Positions 8,340 through 14,836 are shown, counted from the first letter of the stretch. The stretch is 14,836 bases of DNA from an uncultured Clostridia bacterium (GCA_946405115.1 CAMJGB010000018.1:1-14836); one strand, 5' to 3'. Notes: generated from the sequence alone by a model not told the origin. Numbers and translations are program-made.

Positions 8340-8693
8340 TTAATACTCAATAAAATCGATCTCTTCACTGTCTGTGTAGAAGACCCAGATTGTACCGTGG
8401 CTTGCGTCATCGCAGTTAGGCTGATCTTCTGTGTGATCAACAGTGTGTCCGTTGTATGTATCACCGGGCTGGGGAATTCCGTCAGCATTCTCCTCAGATG
8501 TCTCTGCAGGAGCCTCTGTCTCAGCGGGAGCTTCTGTCTCGGCAGATGTCTCAGCAACTTCTGCTGTTGTTTCAACAGTTGTTTCAGCTGCTGTCTCAGC
8601 TGCGGATGTCTCAGCTGTATCGTTGCCGCAAGCAGCAAAACTTAATGCCGTAATTCCGATAACCGTAATAATTGCAATAATTCTCTTACTCAT
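8340..8693 (-). CDS. Small lipoprotein with Glu/Thr/Ala-rich linker, function unknown
   Basis: 117 aa. Residues 1-21 are a lipoprotein signal peptide (positively charged SKR, then a hydrophobic core), with lipobox SFAAC giving a lipidated Cys22. Residues 26-66 are a low-complexity linker of repeated AET-type units with two EAP steps, a flexible spacer that would hold the end domain off the membrane. The C-terminal domain (about 72-117) starts IPQPGDTYNGHTVDHTED, has one Cys (94) near His83, His87 and His99, and ends in an acidic, aromatic stretch (WVFYTDSEEIDFIEY). I do not recognise the domain. The start at 8693 is chosen over an upstream in-frame ATG (8780) because AAGGA lies 8 bases upstream and the signal peptide begins there; the extra 29 residues would disrupt it. 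The gene sits 13 bases after the AlgJ-like gene and 26 before ileS. Confidence 0.85.
   Translation of the reverse strand: MSKRIIAIITVIGITALSFAACGNDTAETSAAETAAETTVETTAEVAETSAETEAPAETEAPAETSEENADGIPQPGDTYNGHTVDHTEDQPNCDDASHGTIWVFYTDSEEIDFIEY
8496..8618 (-). repeat. Degenerate AET-coding repeat in the lipoprotein linker
   Basis: On the minus strand the stretch is a chain of imperfect 9-base units resembling GCTGAGACA, coding Ala-Glu-Thr variants. It is a protein low-complexity linker, likely to vary in copy number between strains, not a CRISPR or mobile repeat. Confidence 0.7.
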
Positions 8694-8701
8694 AACTCCA
8701 T

Positions 8702-8706
8702 TCCTT
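8702..8706 (-). promoter_or_regulatory. Ribosome binding site deciding the lipoprotein start
   Basis: AAGGA on the minus strand, 8 bases before ATG 8693. It supports the short lipoprotein with an intact signal peptide over a longer frame starting at 8780. Confidence 0.75.
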
Positions 8707-10038
8707 TCAAACAATAAAAACCATAATATTATCCGTCGAAACGCCATTTTTTTCAAGAAGAGCCTGAAAGCCCTCGGCACCCGTAGTCAAGTTGGACACG
8801 GGATAGGCCTCAAAGCAGCAATCACCGCACATTACAAGGATTATCGAGTCGTTGGAATAGGATCCCTCGGGCAGTGTTCCGGTTATAGTGAGATACTCCC
8901 CGGCCTCTGCTACTGCAAGATCCGCTATTTCAACCTCGACAGCATCAGATGGAAGTTCCCTTACAGGAGAAGGAAGTCTTGAAGGCGCCGTACAAAGCTG
9001 GGAAATGAATCTTTCGGCCTTCTCTATGACAAGATAATCCGGAAGCTGCGACAGGAAATCGTTTATCTGGCAGGAATTGGACCTTGAGAAAAAAGCATGC
9101 TCAAAAGGCTCTGCCATAAACGGCAGCACGGCACTTCCGAAGGAATCACGATACATGAGAAGTCTCTCTTCCCCGTTACTTCCCGTTCCTATCCTGAAAT
9201 CAAAGTTGCTTTCCACGGGCGCATCGTAAGTAAAGGCGGGCATCACCTCGAAAAGCATCTCGCGCTCCGTTGCTTCATCCGTCGGATAGATCATTTGCTC
9301 GAGATCGCCCTGATGAGGCTCACCGAAGATGATCTGCTCACCCGAATAGTCGTGATGAGGCACTGCGAGCTCATCCAACATGAGATTAGATGCGATGGCT
9401 GCACCTAAAGTATTCCAGTGGGAATCACGATGACAGTAATATTCGTCAGAAGAATTAAGATAACCATCGTATGATCCGAAGTCTACAAAGTTAACGTCCG
9501 TCTCACTTAACAAAGAAATCAGCAATTCACGGTTGCCTGGGCCTTCTCCCGGCACAAGATAATACGGCATATACTCAGGATAGATCGTATTCTTGTTAGC
9601 TGCGATAACGAAAAGGAATTCAATGCCGTTATCCTCACAGTACTCGTTAACAAGCTCGAGGTGTCTTACCGCATTATGAAGCTGACGGTCAGTTAATATG
9701 TTGGTTCTCTGATAATCACCCAATGTGTCATTAAAGAAAAGCCAGTCCCCCTGACCTACGATGACACCGCTTTGTGATGAAGTCTTGAAAAGCTTCCCGG
9801 TGATATCGGAATACAAAGTAACCATCTGCTGTCTTAATGCAAATCTGCTTTCAAACAGAGTTCCCAATTCCTGAAGATAATTCTTGTTAATCCCCTCTTC
9901 TTCGCTGTAGAAAACAGGCATGACAAGCTCTTCCCCCGTCTCCGATTCAGAAGGGCCGAATACGAACATTCCGACTGACGGGATGAGAAGTATAACGAGG
10001 AATATCAGAAGATAGATTGTCGATATATGTTTTCTCAT
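8707..10038 (-). CDS. AlgJ/AlgX-like SGNH O-acetyltransferase-type protein
   Basis: 443 aa, anchored or exported: one N-terminal hydrophobic segment (8-28) then an extracytoplasmic domain. The catalytic set of AlgJ/AlgX proteins is visible: Asp205 and His207 in HRDSHWNTLGA (203-213), and Ser299 in YRDSFGSA (296-303). In alginate systems this family receives acetyl groups delivered by AlgI and puts them on the exported polymer; the same role is inferred here because an AlgI-type gene lies 3 bases upstream. The C-terminal part (about 366-443) resembles a small beta-rich domain and carries C404, C407 and C408, unusual for an exported protein; AlgX has a carbohydrate-binding module at this end, but I see no clear homology. 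AGG lies 9 bases before the ATG. Polymer substrate unknown. Confidence 0.85.
   Translation of the reverse strand: MRKHISTIYLLIFLVILLIPSVGMFVFGPSESETGEELVMPVFYSEEEGINKNYLQELGTLFESRFALRQQMVTLYSDITGKLFKTSSQSGVIVGQGDWLFFNDTLGDYQRTNILTDRQLHNAVRHLELVNEYCEDNGIEFLFVIAANKNTIYPEYMPYYLVPGEGPGNRELLISLLSETDVNFVDFGSYDGYLNSSDEYYCHRDSHWNTLGAAIASNLMLDELAVPHHDYSGEQIIFGEPHQGDLEQMIYPTDEATEREMLFEVMPAFTYDAPVESNFDFRIGTGSNGEERLLMYRDSFGSAVLPFMAEPFEHAFFSRSNSCQINDFLSQLPDYLVIEKAERFISQLCTAPSRLPSPVRELPSDAVEVEIADLAVAEAGEYLTITGTLPEGSYSNDSIILVMCGDCCFEAYPVSNLTTGAEGFQALLEKNGVSTDNIMVFIV
8728..8756 (-). promoter_or_regulatory. Candidate sigma-A promoter for lipoprotein-ileS
   Basis: Reading the minus strand, TTGAAA (8756-8751) and GATAAT (8733-8728) are separated by exactly 17 bases, each one mismatch from the sigma-70/A consensus. 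Transcription would start near 8721, about 28 bases before the lipoprotein ATG, leaving room for its AAGGA site. The promoter lies inside the last codons of the AlgJ-like gene, so it would let lipoprotein and ileS be made independently of the polysaccharide cassette. Seen by pattern only. Confidence 0.5.
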
Positions 10039-10041
10039 AGC

Positions 10042-11436
10042 TTAGAACCTGAAATATATGAACGGATTATAGGAACCCGATGACAGACACAGCATTGCAA
10101 GAACAACAGCACATATCGATGCTATGTAAGACAATCCCTGCAAAGATTTCTTATCCTTAAACTTGTCTGCTACAGGCATCGAGAAGATGACACCTGCTGC
10201 AAGAGCCGTAAGATTCATGGGATTAACAAGCTTCATGAACATCATTGTTGAATCGATTGTTCCCGTGAAGCTGAACATTCTTGAGATCATAACACCGAAG
10301 TCACTTATTGAATCGCATCTGAACAATACGAATCCTATTAGTACAACAAACACTAGATAAACATGAGACAGGATCTTCACAAACGCATTCTTCTTCTCTT
10401 TCTTAGGGATGAACTCCTCTATCATGAGGAAAGCTCCGTGGTAAAAACCCCAGAGAAGGAAAGTCCAGTTAGCTCCGTGCCAGATACCTGTACATGCAAA
10501 TACGATGAATTTGTTTATGATCGTACGTGCCTTGCCCTTACGGTTGCCGCCTAACGGGATATAGAGGTATTCCTTGAACCAGGAGGAAAGCGAGATGTGC
10601 CATCTTCTCCAGAACTCCTTGATGCTTGATGCAATATAAGGATGGTCGAAGTTCTCCTTAAACTTAAAGCCGAACATGAGTCCAAGACCAATCGCCATAT
10701 CGCTGTATCCCGAGAAGTCAAAGAATATCTGAAGCATGTATGCTGCCGCACCAAGCCAGGCAGTCTTAGCATCAATTACCCCAAGGTCACCGAATATGGT
10801 GTCGGCTATGACGGCAACGTTATTTGCGATGAACACCTTTTTCGCAAGGCCCATGGCAAAACGTCTTATGCCGAGAGCCGTGTTGTCAGAAGTTACGCAT
10901 CTTGAGAGGATCTGTGCTTCGATGTCACGGTACTTTACGATAGGGCCCGCGATAAGCTGCGGGAAGAAAGAGATGTAAAGAAGAAGCCTTCCGAAGTTTT
11001 TCTGTACGTTGCAGTCTCCCCTGTAGACGTCAATGACGTAAGACATAGCCTGGAAAGTAAAGAACGAGATTCCGAGAGGAAGCGTTACGTCAGGAACAGG
11101 CACAGACAATGAGAAAGTGCTGTTAACAAACGTTACGAGGAACACAGTGTACTTAAAGAAAACAAGTGCACCAAGATTTACTATTACGCCAATAGAAAGG
11201 AAAGTCTTCTTAAGCTTAAGGTTATCCTTGAACTTATCGATAAGAAGCGCCGACACAAAGTTTAAAAGTGCCGAAGCTGCCATGAGAAACACATAAACAG
11301 GCTCACCGTAAGCATAGAAAAGAAGACTTGCTACAAGAAGTAAGGCATTCTTAATGCGTATATTCCTGAATATCCTGTCGAGTATCAGGATACAGGGCAA
11401 GAATATACAAAGAAATGTCAGTGAGCTGAATACCAA
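10042..11436 (-). CDS. AlgI/DltB-type MBOAT membrane O-acyltransferase
   Basis: 464 aa multi-pass membrane protein. The N-terminus VFSSLTFLCIFLP is the typical AlgI opening. Conserved motifs follow: LPLGISFFTFQAMSYVIDVYRG (119-140), SFFPQLIAGPIVKY (156-169), QIFFDFSGYSDMAIGLGLM (236-254), EFWRRWHISLSSWFKEYLYIP (274-294, His280) and TGIWHGANWTFLLWG (316-330) with the catalytic His320. These proteins take an acyl group, usually acetyl from acetyl-CoA, across the membrane and pass it to an extracellular partner, here probably the AlgJ-like protein downstream. The start codon is TTG at 11436-11434, not ATG; it is supported by AAGGA 8 bases upstream and by the AlgI-like N-terminus beginning exactly there. 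It begins 14 bases after the DUF4214-SGNH gene stop. DltB (D-alanylation) is less likely as no dlt genes are near. Confidence 0.93.
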   Translation of the reverse strand: MVFSSLTFLCIFLPCILILDRIFRNIRIKNALLLVASLLFYAYGEPVYVFLMAASALLNFVSALLIDKFKDNLKLKKTFLSIGVIVNLGALVFFKYTVFLVTFVNSTFSLSVPVPDVTLPLGISFFTFQAMSYVIDVYRGDCNVQKNFGRLLLYISFFPQLIAGPIVKYRDIEAQILSRCVTSDNTALGIRRFAMGLAKKVFIANNVAVIADTIFGDLGVIDAKTAWLGAAAYMLQIFFDFSGYSDMAIGLGLMFGFKFKENFDHPYIASSIKEFWRRWHISLSSWFKEYLYIPLGGNRKGKARTIINKFIVFACTGIWHGANWTFLLWGFYHGAFLMIEEFIPKKEKKNAFVKILSHVYLVFVVLIGFVLFRCDSISDFGVMISRMFSFTGTIDSTMMFMKLVNPMNLTALAAGVIFSMPVADKFKDKKSLQGLSYIASICAVVLAMLCLSSGSYNPFIYFRF

Positions 11437-11444
11437 TTAGTGTT

Positions 11445-11449
11445 TCCTT
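11445..11449 (-). promoter_or_regulatory. Ribosome binding site for the TTG start of the MBOAT gene
   Basis: AAGGA on the minus strand, 8 bases before the TTG codon at 11436. The nearest ATG alternatives would remove the conserved N-terminal AlgI helix, so this site decides the start. Confidence 0.7.
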
Positions 11450-11450
11450 A

Positions 11451-12956
11451 TCAGATTCCCAAATCGTTTCCGGCGATACGCTGTTCGTAGATGAACTGAC
11501 GAACATAATCAGTAAGAACTTCAATCCACTTTGCATAACCGGAATAAGTCATGTGAACATTGCCGTCACTGCAGTAGTTAGCTGCAAATCTTCCGGAGCT
11601 GTCGAGGAAAGGCGTATTTGTATCAATGAAGTAGCAGTTGCTGTGAGTATCACAGTATTCTCTCATTCCCTGATTCAAAGCATTGATATCGGAATTCATG
11701 GGACGTCCGTCACGGCTCGGCGTGCATGCCTCAACGAAAATGATAACGTTGGGATTAACACTTCTGATGTCATCAAGATAGCTGTAGTATCTCTGAACTA
11801 CGCCGTTACAGATGTCGTTAGTTCCCATGCAGATAAATGCGAATCTTGCACCGGAGTTTCTGATTATGTCTCTTGCTCTCATGGGTGTGCCGTTAAGCTG
11901 AGGAATGTAAGCACTTCTGTTAGCCTGGTCATTAAGAAGTGAGTATGAAGCTCTTGCGCATACTCTGATATTGCCCATGATGCCTCTGCCGTAAGCGTTG
12001 AAGTACATGTTGAATCCGTCAGTTACGGAACTTCCGATAAGAACCGACTGATTGAAGAAAGCAGTAACATCAGCATCGCTTATGATGGATGCTCCGTTGC
12101 CTGTTCCGGGAATGATGCCTCTCTCTTCACAGTAGTCAACAAACTCAGTTGAATTAGCGAAACTTAAGAAGAGCATCTCAAGATTGGAATTAAGATTGCT
12201 TCCCATTCTTGCTGTGTATGAAGCTACTTCCTGAGCGGAAGGATTACGTCCGAGGAAGGTATTGTAGAACAAAGTAACGATTGTAGTATTGCTCATGGAC
12301 TGAGCTCTGGACATGAATTCCTGACTGTGCATAAAACCATATGCAGCATCAAATCCGGTTGTTCTTCCGGATGAAAGCTTAGATCTCCAGTCTGCAAGGC
12401 CTGTGGGATCAGCAGATCTTCCGAGGAATCCGGAATAAAGATGATTTACAAATTCATCAATGCCGCCGTTAGCGGAACTGTTCTGAGATGAAGATGATGA
12501 AGCACCTGTGCTGATACCGTAGGAAGCACAGATCTGTGCCCACTCCGAAGAACCTACAAAGCCATTAAAGACCAGCTCTCTTGTGGAGCCGCTGTTAAGT
12601 GACTCAGTCCAGGCGGAAAGTCCTGTATCATCAGCCTCTCTTCCGAACATTGTGCGGTACAAGGTAACGACGAATGTACGGTTATCAAGATTTCTTCTCT
12701 GAAACTCATTCGAGAACAAAAAGCCCCTTGCAGCCTGTGAACCTGATACTCTTCCGGAAGTTAAGCTGTTTACCCAGTTGTTAAAGCCGCCCTGATCGGG
12801 TTCTCTTTCAAGACAGATCTCGTAAAGTCTTGTTACGAAGCCCTCCACGCCCTCTGTCGTATCAGCATTAACTTGGTTGCTTCTAATTCCTGCACCGAAT
12901 GCGATGCTTATAGAAATGCTCAAAGTGAGAAGTATCGATAACAGTTTGCTCCTCAT
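11451..12956 (-). CDS. Secreted protein with four DUF4214-like repeats and a C-terminal SGNH hydrolase domain
   Basis: 501 aa. Residues 1-31 are a signal peptide (MRSK, then a hydrophobic core). Four DUF4214-like units follow at about 37-87, 95-148, 166-214 and 225-280. Each has the pattern F-V-x-x-L-Y ... GR-x-x-D-x-x-G-L-x-x-W ... EF, although unit 4 is degenerate. A Ser-rich linker at 150-164 splits the pairs. DUF4214 is common in surface and S-layer-type proteins; binding of polymer is inference. Residues about 303-495 are an SGNH/GDSL esterase: block I GSSVTDG (308-314, Ser310), block III GTND (378-381), block V DGNVH (464-468, Asp464/His468), which has one residue more than the usual D-x-x-H spacing. 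It probably transfers or removes an O-acetyl group outside the cell. The TAATG start overlaps the stop of the upstream oxidoreductase gene, with AAGGAG 7 bases before it. No LPXTG or S-layer anchor is seen. Confidence 0.88.
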   Translation of the reverse strand: MRSKLLSILLTLSISISIAFGAGIRSNQVNADTTEGVEGFVTRLYEICLEREPDQGGFNNWVNSLTSGRVSGSQAARGFLFSNEFQRRNLDNRTFVVTLYRTMFGREADDTGLSAWTESLNSGSTRELVFNGFVGSSEWAQICASYGISTGASSSSSQNSSANGGIDEFVNHLYSGFLGRSADPTGLADWRSKLSSGRTTGFDAAYGFMHSQEFMSRAQSMSNTTIVTLFYNTFLGRNPSAQEVASYTARMGSNLNSNLEMLFLSFANSTEFVDYCEERGIIPGTGNGASIISDADVTAFFNQSVLIGSSVTDGFNMYFNAYGRGIMGNIRVCARASYSLLNDQANRSAYIPQLNGTPMRARDIIRNSGARFAFICMGTNDICNGVVQRYYSYLDDIRSVNPNVIIFVEACTPSRDGRPMNSDINALNQGMREYCDTHSNCYFIDTNTPFLDSSGRFAANYCSDGNVHMTYSGYAKWIEVLTDYVRQFIYEQRIAGNDLGI

Positions 12957-14047
12957 TAGTTCTCTCCTTCAAAATAGCCGCTCATGTCGATGGAAGAAAA
13001 CTCTTCCTCAAGCGGAAGTTTAACAGCCTGGTGAAGCTTAGCCGATTTATAGATACCCATTAGGTTATCAACGGATGTATATCCTGCATAAGCATCAGCT
13101 ATGGGCTGTCTGTCGTTTGCAATTGAATCAATAAGATCCGTATAGATGGCAGTATGAGGATTAAGTGCACCAAGCAAAGATGAGATGCCGCCCTTCTTGA
13201 TCTGCCTTCTTATATACTTGCCGTTAAGCTTCTTACCGTTTCCGTCCCTGATATTAAGACTGGGCTTACCCTGTCTAATTCCCATGGTGATAACGCCGTT
13301 CTCACAGAACACAGAGAACTCGGCAGCCTTATCCTTATCAGATGTGCATGTAGTGCCTTCGATTGATGCCAATGAACCGTCATCCATCTTAAGAACTGCC
13401 ATTCCGAGATCTTCTGCCTCGATATGTGCTCTTCTCTGGGAGATCATGGACACGGCTTCCACAGGTTTTGATCCCATGAGCCACACAAGAAGGTCGATAG
13501 CATGGATCGTCTGATTCATGAGTGCGCCTCCGTCAGACTTCCAGGTTCCTCTCCATGCTGCACTTCCGTAATAATCGTCACCGTGACCCCATCTTACGAA
13601 GATGGAACCGTGAGTAACTTTGCCGAACTTTCCTTCATTAATGTCATCGTGCACGAGTCCGACGATTGGGAAATATCTGTAAATATGTCCCATCGCAAGC
13701 TTCTTACCGGTCTTAACTGACAGCTCATATATGTCACGGCTCTGCGACGAAGACATTGTCATAGGCTTCTCAAGAAGAAGGTTGCATCCGTTTTCAAGTG
13801 CGAACTTCGCTATCTCGAAGTGAAGACCTGACGGTACCATAACCGATACGATATCGGGCTTAACCGTAGTAATGGCTTCCTTATAATCTTTGAAATACGG
13901 AACAGACGGATCAAGCTTCTTAGCAGCTTCTTCCGATACATCAACCAGCGCCGCAAGTTCAACACGGTCGCTGTTCTTCTTTATGGCTTTAAGGTGCTTA
14001 ACAGCAACTCTGCCGCAACCTATTAAAAGTACTTTATATTTTTCCAT
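12956..14047 (-). CDS. Gfo/Idh/MocA family sugar oxidoreductase
   Basis: 363 aa. The N-terminal Rossmann fold has VLLIGCGRVAVKHL (6-19), the NAD(P)-binding loop, and LLLEKPM (90-96) with the family EKP motif. The C-terminal sugar-binding domain has RGTWKSDGGALMNQTIHAID (166-185) with catalytic-position His182, then LLVWLMG. That stretch recalls the nucleotide-sugar 3-dehydrogenases (WbpB/WlbA group) that oxidise UDP-GlcNAcA for surface polysaccharides, but the exact substrate cannot be told. It leads the polysaccharide cassette and overlaps the next gene by one base. The start at 14047 is chosen over an ATG at 14110 because the latter lies inside the upstream gene's terminator and gives no sensible N-terminus. 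No Shine-Dalgarno is visible, so the mRNA may be leaderless. Confidence 0.87.
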   Translation of the reverse strand: MEKYKVLLIGCGRVAVKHLKAIKKNSDRVELAALVDVSEEAAKKLDPSVPYFKDYKEAITTVKPDIVSVMVPSGLHFEIAKFALENGCNLLLEKPMTMSSSQSRDIYELSVKTGKKLAMGHIYRYFPIVGLVHDDINEGKFGKVTHGSIFVRWGHGDDYYGSAAWRGTWKSDGGALMNQTIHAIDLLVWLMGSKPVEAVSMISQRRAHIEAEDLGMAVLKMDDGSLASIEGTTCTSDKDKAAEFSVFCENGVITMGIRQGKPSLNIRDGNGKKLNGKYIRRQIKKGGISSLLGALNPHTAIYTDLIDSIANDRQPIADAYAGYTSVDNLMGIYKSAKLHQAVKLPLEEEFSSIDMSGYFEGEN

Positions 14048-14053
14048 GCCGCT

Positions 14054-14082
14054 ATGATAACACTTAGAAGTCAATTTGCATA
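14054..14082 (-). promoter_or_regulatory. Possible extended -10 promoter for the oxidoreductase gene
   Basis: Minus strand: TG at 14062-14061 is followed by one base and TATCAT (14059-14054), an extended -10 element. A weak -35-like TATGCA sits at 14082-14077 with 17-base spacing. The expected transcription start falls at or next to the ATG at 14047, implying an mRNA with no leader. The better -35-like TTGACT (14074-14069) has no -10 at proper spacing. Moderate to low confidence. Confidence 0.35.
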
Positions 14083-14090
14083 TTAAGTAA

Positions 14091-14120
14091 TATAAAAAGA
14101 GCGGCCGCATAAGCGACCGC
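14091..14120 (-). terminator. Rho-independent terminator after the malic enzyme gene
   Basis: Minus strand: GCGGTCGC (14120-14113), loop TTAT, GCGGCCGC (14108-14101) form an 8-bp stem with one G-U pair, followed by TCTTTTTATA. It starts 28 bases after the malic enzyme stop and separates that unit from the polysaccharide cassette. The embedded GCGGCCGC palindrome is fully explained by the stem. With the promoter candidate it accounts for the only sizeable intergenic gap (14048-14148). Confidence 0.85.
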
Positions 14121-14148
14121 CCAATTATTGAAGGATAAATGATAATTA

Positions 14149-14836
14149 TCAGATTCTTGCTACGCCGGAATCTCTTGCAGCCTTAGCAACAGCCTCAGCA
14201 ACAGCCTTACCGACACGGGGATCAAATGCGTCAGGAAGAATGTACTCAGCTGTGAGCTCATCCTCAGAAACGATAGAAGCGATAGCCTCAGCAGCAGCGA
14301 TCTTCATAGCATCGTTGATATCGGAAGCTCTTACATCGAGAGCACCTCTGAAGATACCAGGGAATGCGAGAACGTTGTTAACCTGGTTAGGGAAGTCAGA
14401 ACGACCTGTAGCCATAACTGCAACGCCTGCCTTCTTAGCCTCATCAGGCATAATCTCAGGTGTAGGGTTAGCACATGCGAATACGATAGGGTTAGGTGCC
14501 ATTGTAGCAACCATCTCAGCTGTAAGAACGCCGGGAGCGGAAACACCGATGAATACGTCTGCGCCCTTGATAACCTCAGCGAGAGGGCCCTTCTTATTCT
14601 TCTGGTTAGTGATCTGAGCCATTTCCTCCTTAGCGGGGTTCATGTTCTGACCTCTTCCCTTATAAACAGCACCTGTTCTGTCGCAGAGAACTACATCCTT
14701 GAGGCCTCTGGAGATAAGGAGCTTTGTGATAGCGATAGCAGCAGCACCGGCACCGTTAACAACAACAGAGATGTCATCGATGTGCTTGCCTGTGAGCTTA
14801 AGAGCATTGATCATACCTGCAAGTGTGATAACGGCT
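14149..14836 (-). CDS. Malic enzyme, C-terminal part (5' end outside the window)
   Basis: The frame continues past the right edge (upstream codons read AVITLAG before the first Met at 14814), so the start is not in the window. The seen part is the NAD(P)-binding domain: VVVNGAGAAAIAI as the dinucleotide loop, FACANPTPEI, and ATGRSDFPNQVNNVLAFPGI followed by FRGALDVRA, all typical of malic enzymes (oxidative decarboxylation of malate to pyruvate with NAD(P)H). The catalytic Lys/Tyr region would lie upstream. The protein ends soon after the Rossmann domain (DSGVARI), as in short bacterial malic enzymes without a phosphotransacetylase domain. It has its own terminator downstream and is not part of the next operon. 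Confidence 0.93.
   Translation of the reverse strand, partial: AVITLAGMINALKLTGKHIDDISVVVNGAGAAAIAITKLLISRGLKDVVLCDRTGAVYKGRGQNMNPAKEEMAQITNQKNKKGPLAEVIKGADVFIGVSAPGVLTAEMVATMAPNPIVFACANPTPEIMPDEAKKAGVAVMATGRSDFPNQVNNVLAFPGIFRGALDVRASDINDAMKIAAAEAIASIVSEDELTAEYILPDAFDPRVGKAVAEAVAKAARDSGVARI

Noticed and set aside
8496..8618. Possible CRISPR or tandem DNA array
   Set aside because: Units are about 9 bases, imperfect, in frame and without spacers; explained as a coding low-complexity linker.
8330..8653. Gln/Leu- or Ser/Cys-rich frames on both strands near the lipoprotein
   Set aside because: They arise from reading the AET-coding repeat in other frames; the minus-strand lipoprotein has a signal peptide, lipobox and ribosome binding site.
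14101..14108. GCGGCCGC palindrome as a protein-binding or restriction-related site
   Set aside because: It is one arm of the terminator hairpin, followed on the minus strand by a T-run.
14048..14110. Upstream start for the oxidoreductase at ATG 14110
   Set aside because: It lies in the loop of the malic enzyme terminator and would add 21 residues unlike the family N-terminus.
14812..14814. Met at 14814 as the start of the malic enzyme
   Set aside because: Codons upstream to the window edge continue the conserved malic enzyme sequence (AVITLAG), so the gene is cut by the edge.

Overview
The window looks chromosomal and comes from a Clostridia-type Firmicute of moderate GC. Evidence for this: strong AAGGAG/GAGGAG-type ribosome binding sites, an IspH protein fused to S1 RNA-binding domains (a known clostridial arrangement), and scpA-scpB with cmk and ispH in one run. 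I cannot name a genus from sequence alone. All thirteen genes I accept lie on the minus strand, so the window reads from right to left. There are no RNA genes, insertion sequences, CRISPR arrays or long non-coding stretches; the largest gap is about 100 bases (14048-14148).

Right edge (14149-14836): the 3' part of a malic enzyme gene, closed by a clear intrinsic terminator at 14120-14091. Next comes a compact cell-surface cassette (14047-8707): a Gfo/Idh/MocA sugar oxidoreductase, a secreted protein with four DUF4214-like repeats and a C-terminal SGNH esterase domain, an AlgI-type MBOAT O-acyltransferase, and an AlgJ/AlgX-like SGNH protein. These genes overlap or lie within 15 bases of each other. 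They read as a module that modifies an exported polysaccharide, most likely by O-acetylation: the MBOAT moves acetyl groups across the membrane, the AlgJ-like protein transfers them outside, and the repeat-bearing SGNH protein may bind the polymer and transfer or remove acetyl groups.

Middle (8693-5167): a small lipoprotein with a Glu/Thr/Ala-rich linker, then ileS. A good promoter-like sequence inside the end of the AlgJ-like gene probably starts this unit. No T-box leader lies directly before ileS.

Left part (5159-1): an M50 membrane protease, the condensin partners scpA and scpB, a MurR/RpiR-type regulator, cmk and the ispH-S1 fusion gene. Stops and starts overlap or lie a few bases apart throughout (TAATG, ATGA, 1-8 base gaps), which suggests one housekeeping operon with coupled translation. 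It joins membrane proteolysis, chromosome segregation, nucleotide supply and isoprenoid synthesis.

The most interesting parts are the DUF4214-SGNH protein inside the O-acetylation cassette, the uncharacterised lipoprotein before ileS, a possible leaderless start for the oxidoreductase, and a sugar-phosphate-type regulator inside the scpAB-cmk-ispH operon. I see no clearly unprecedented system.
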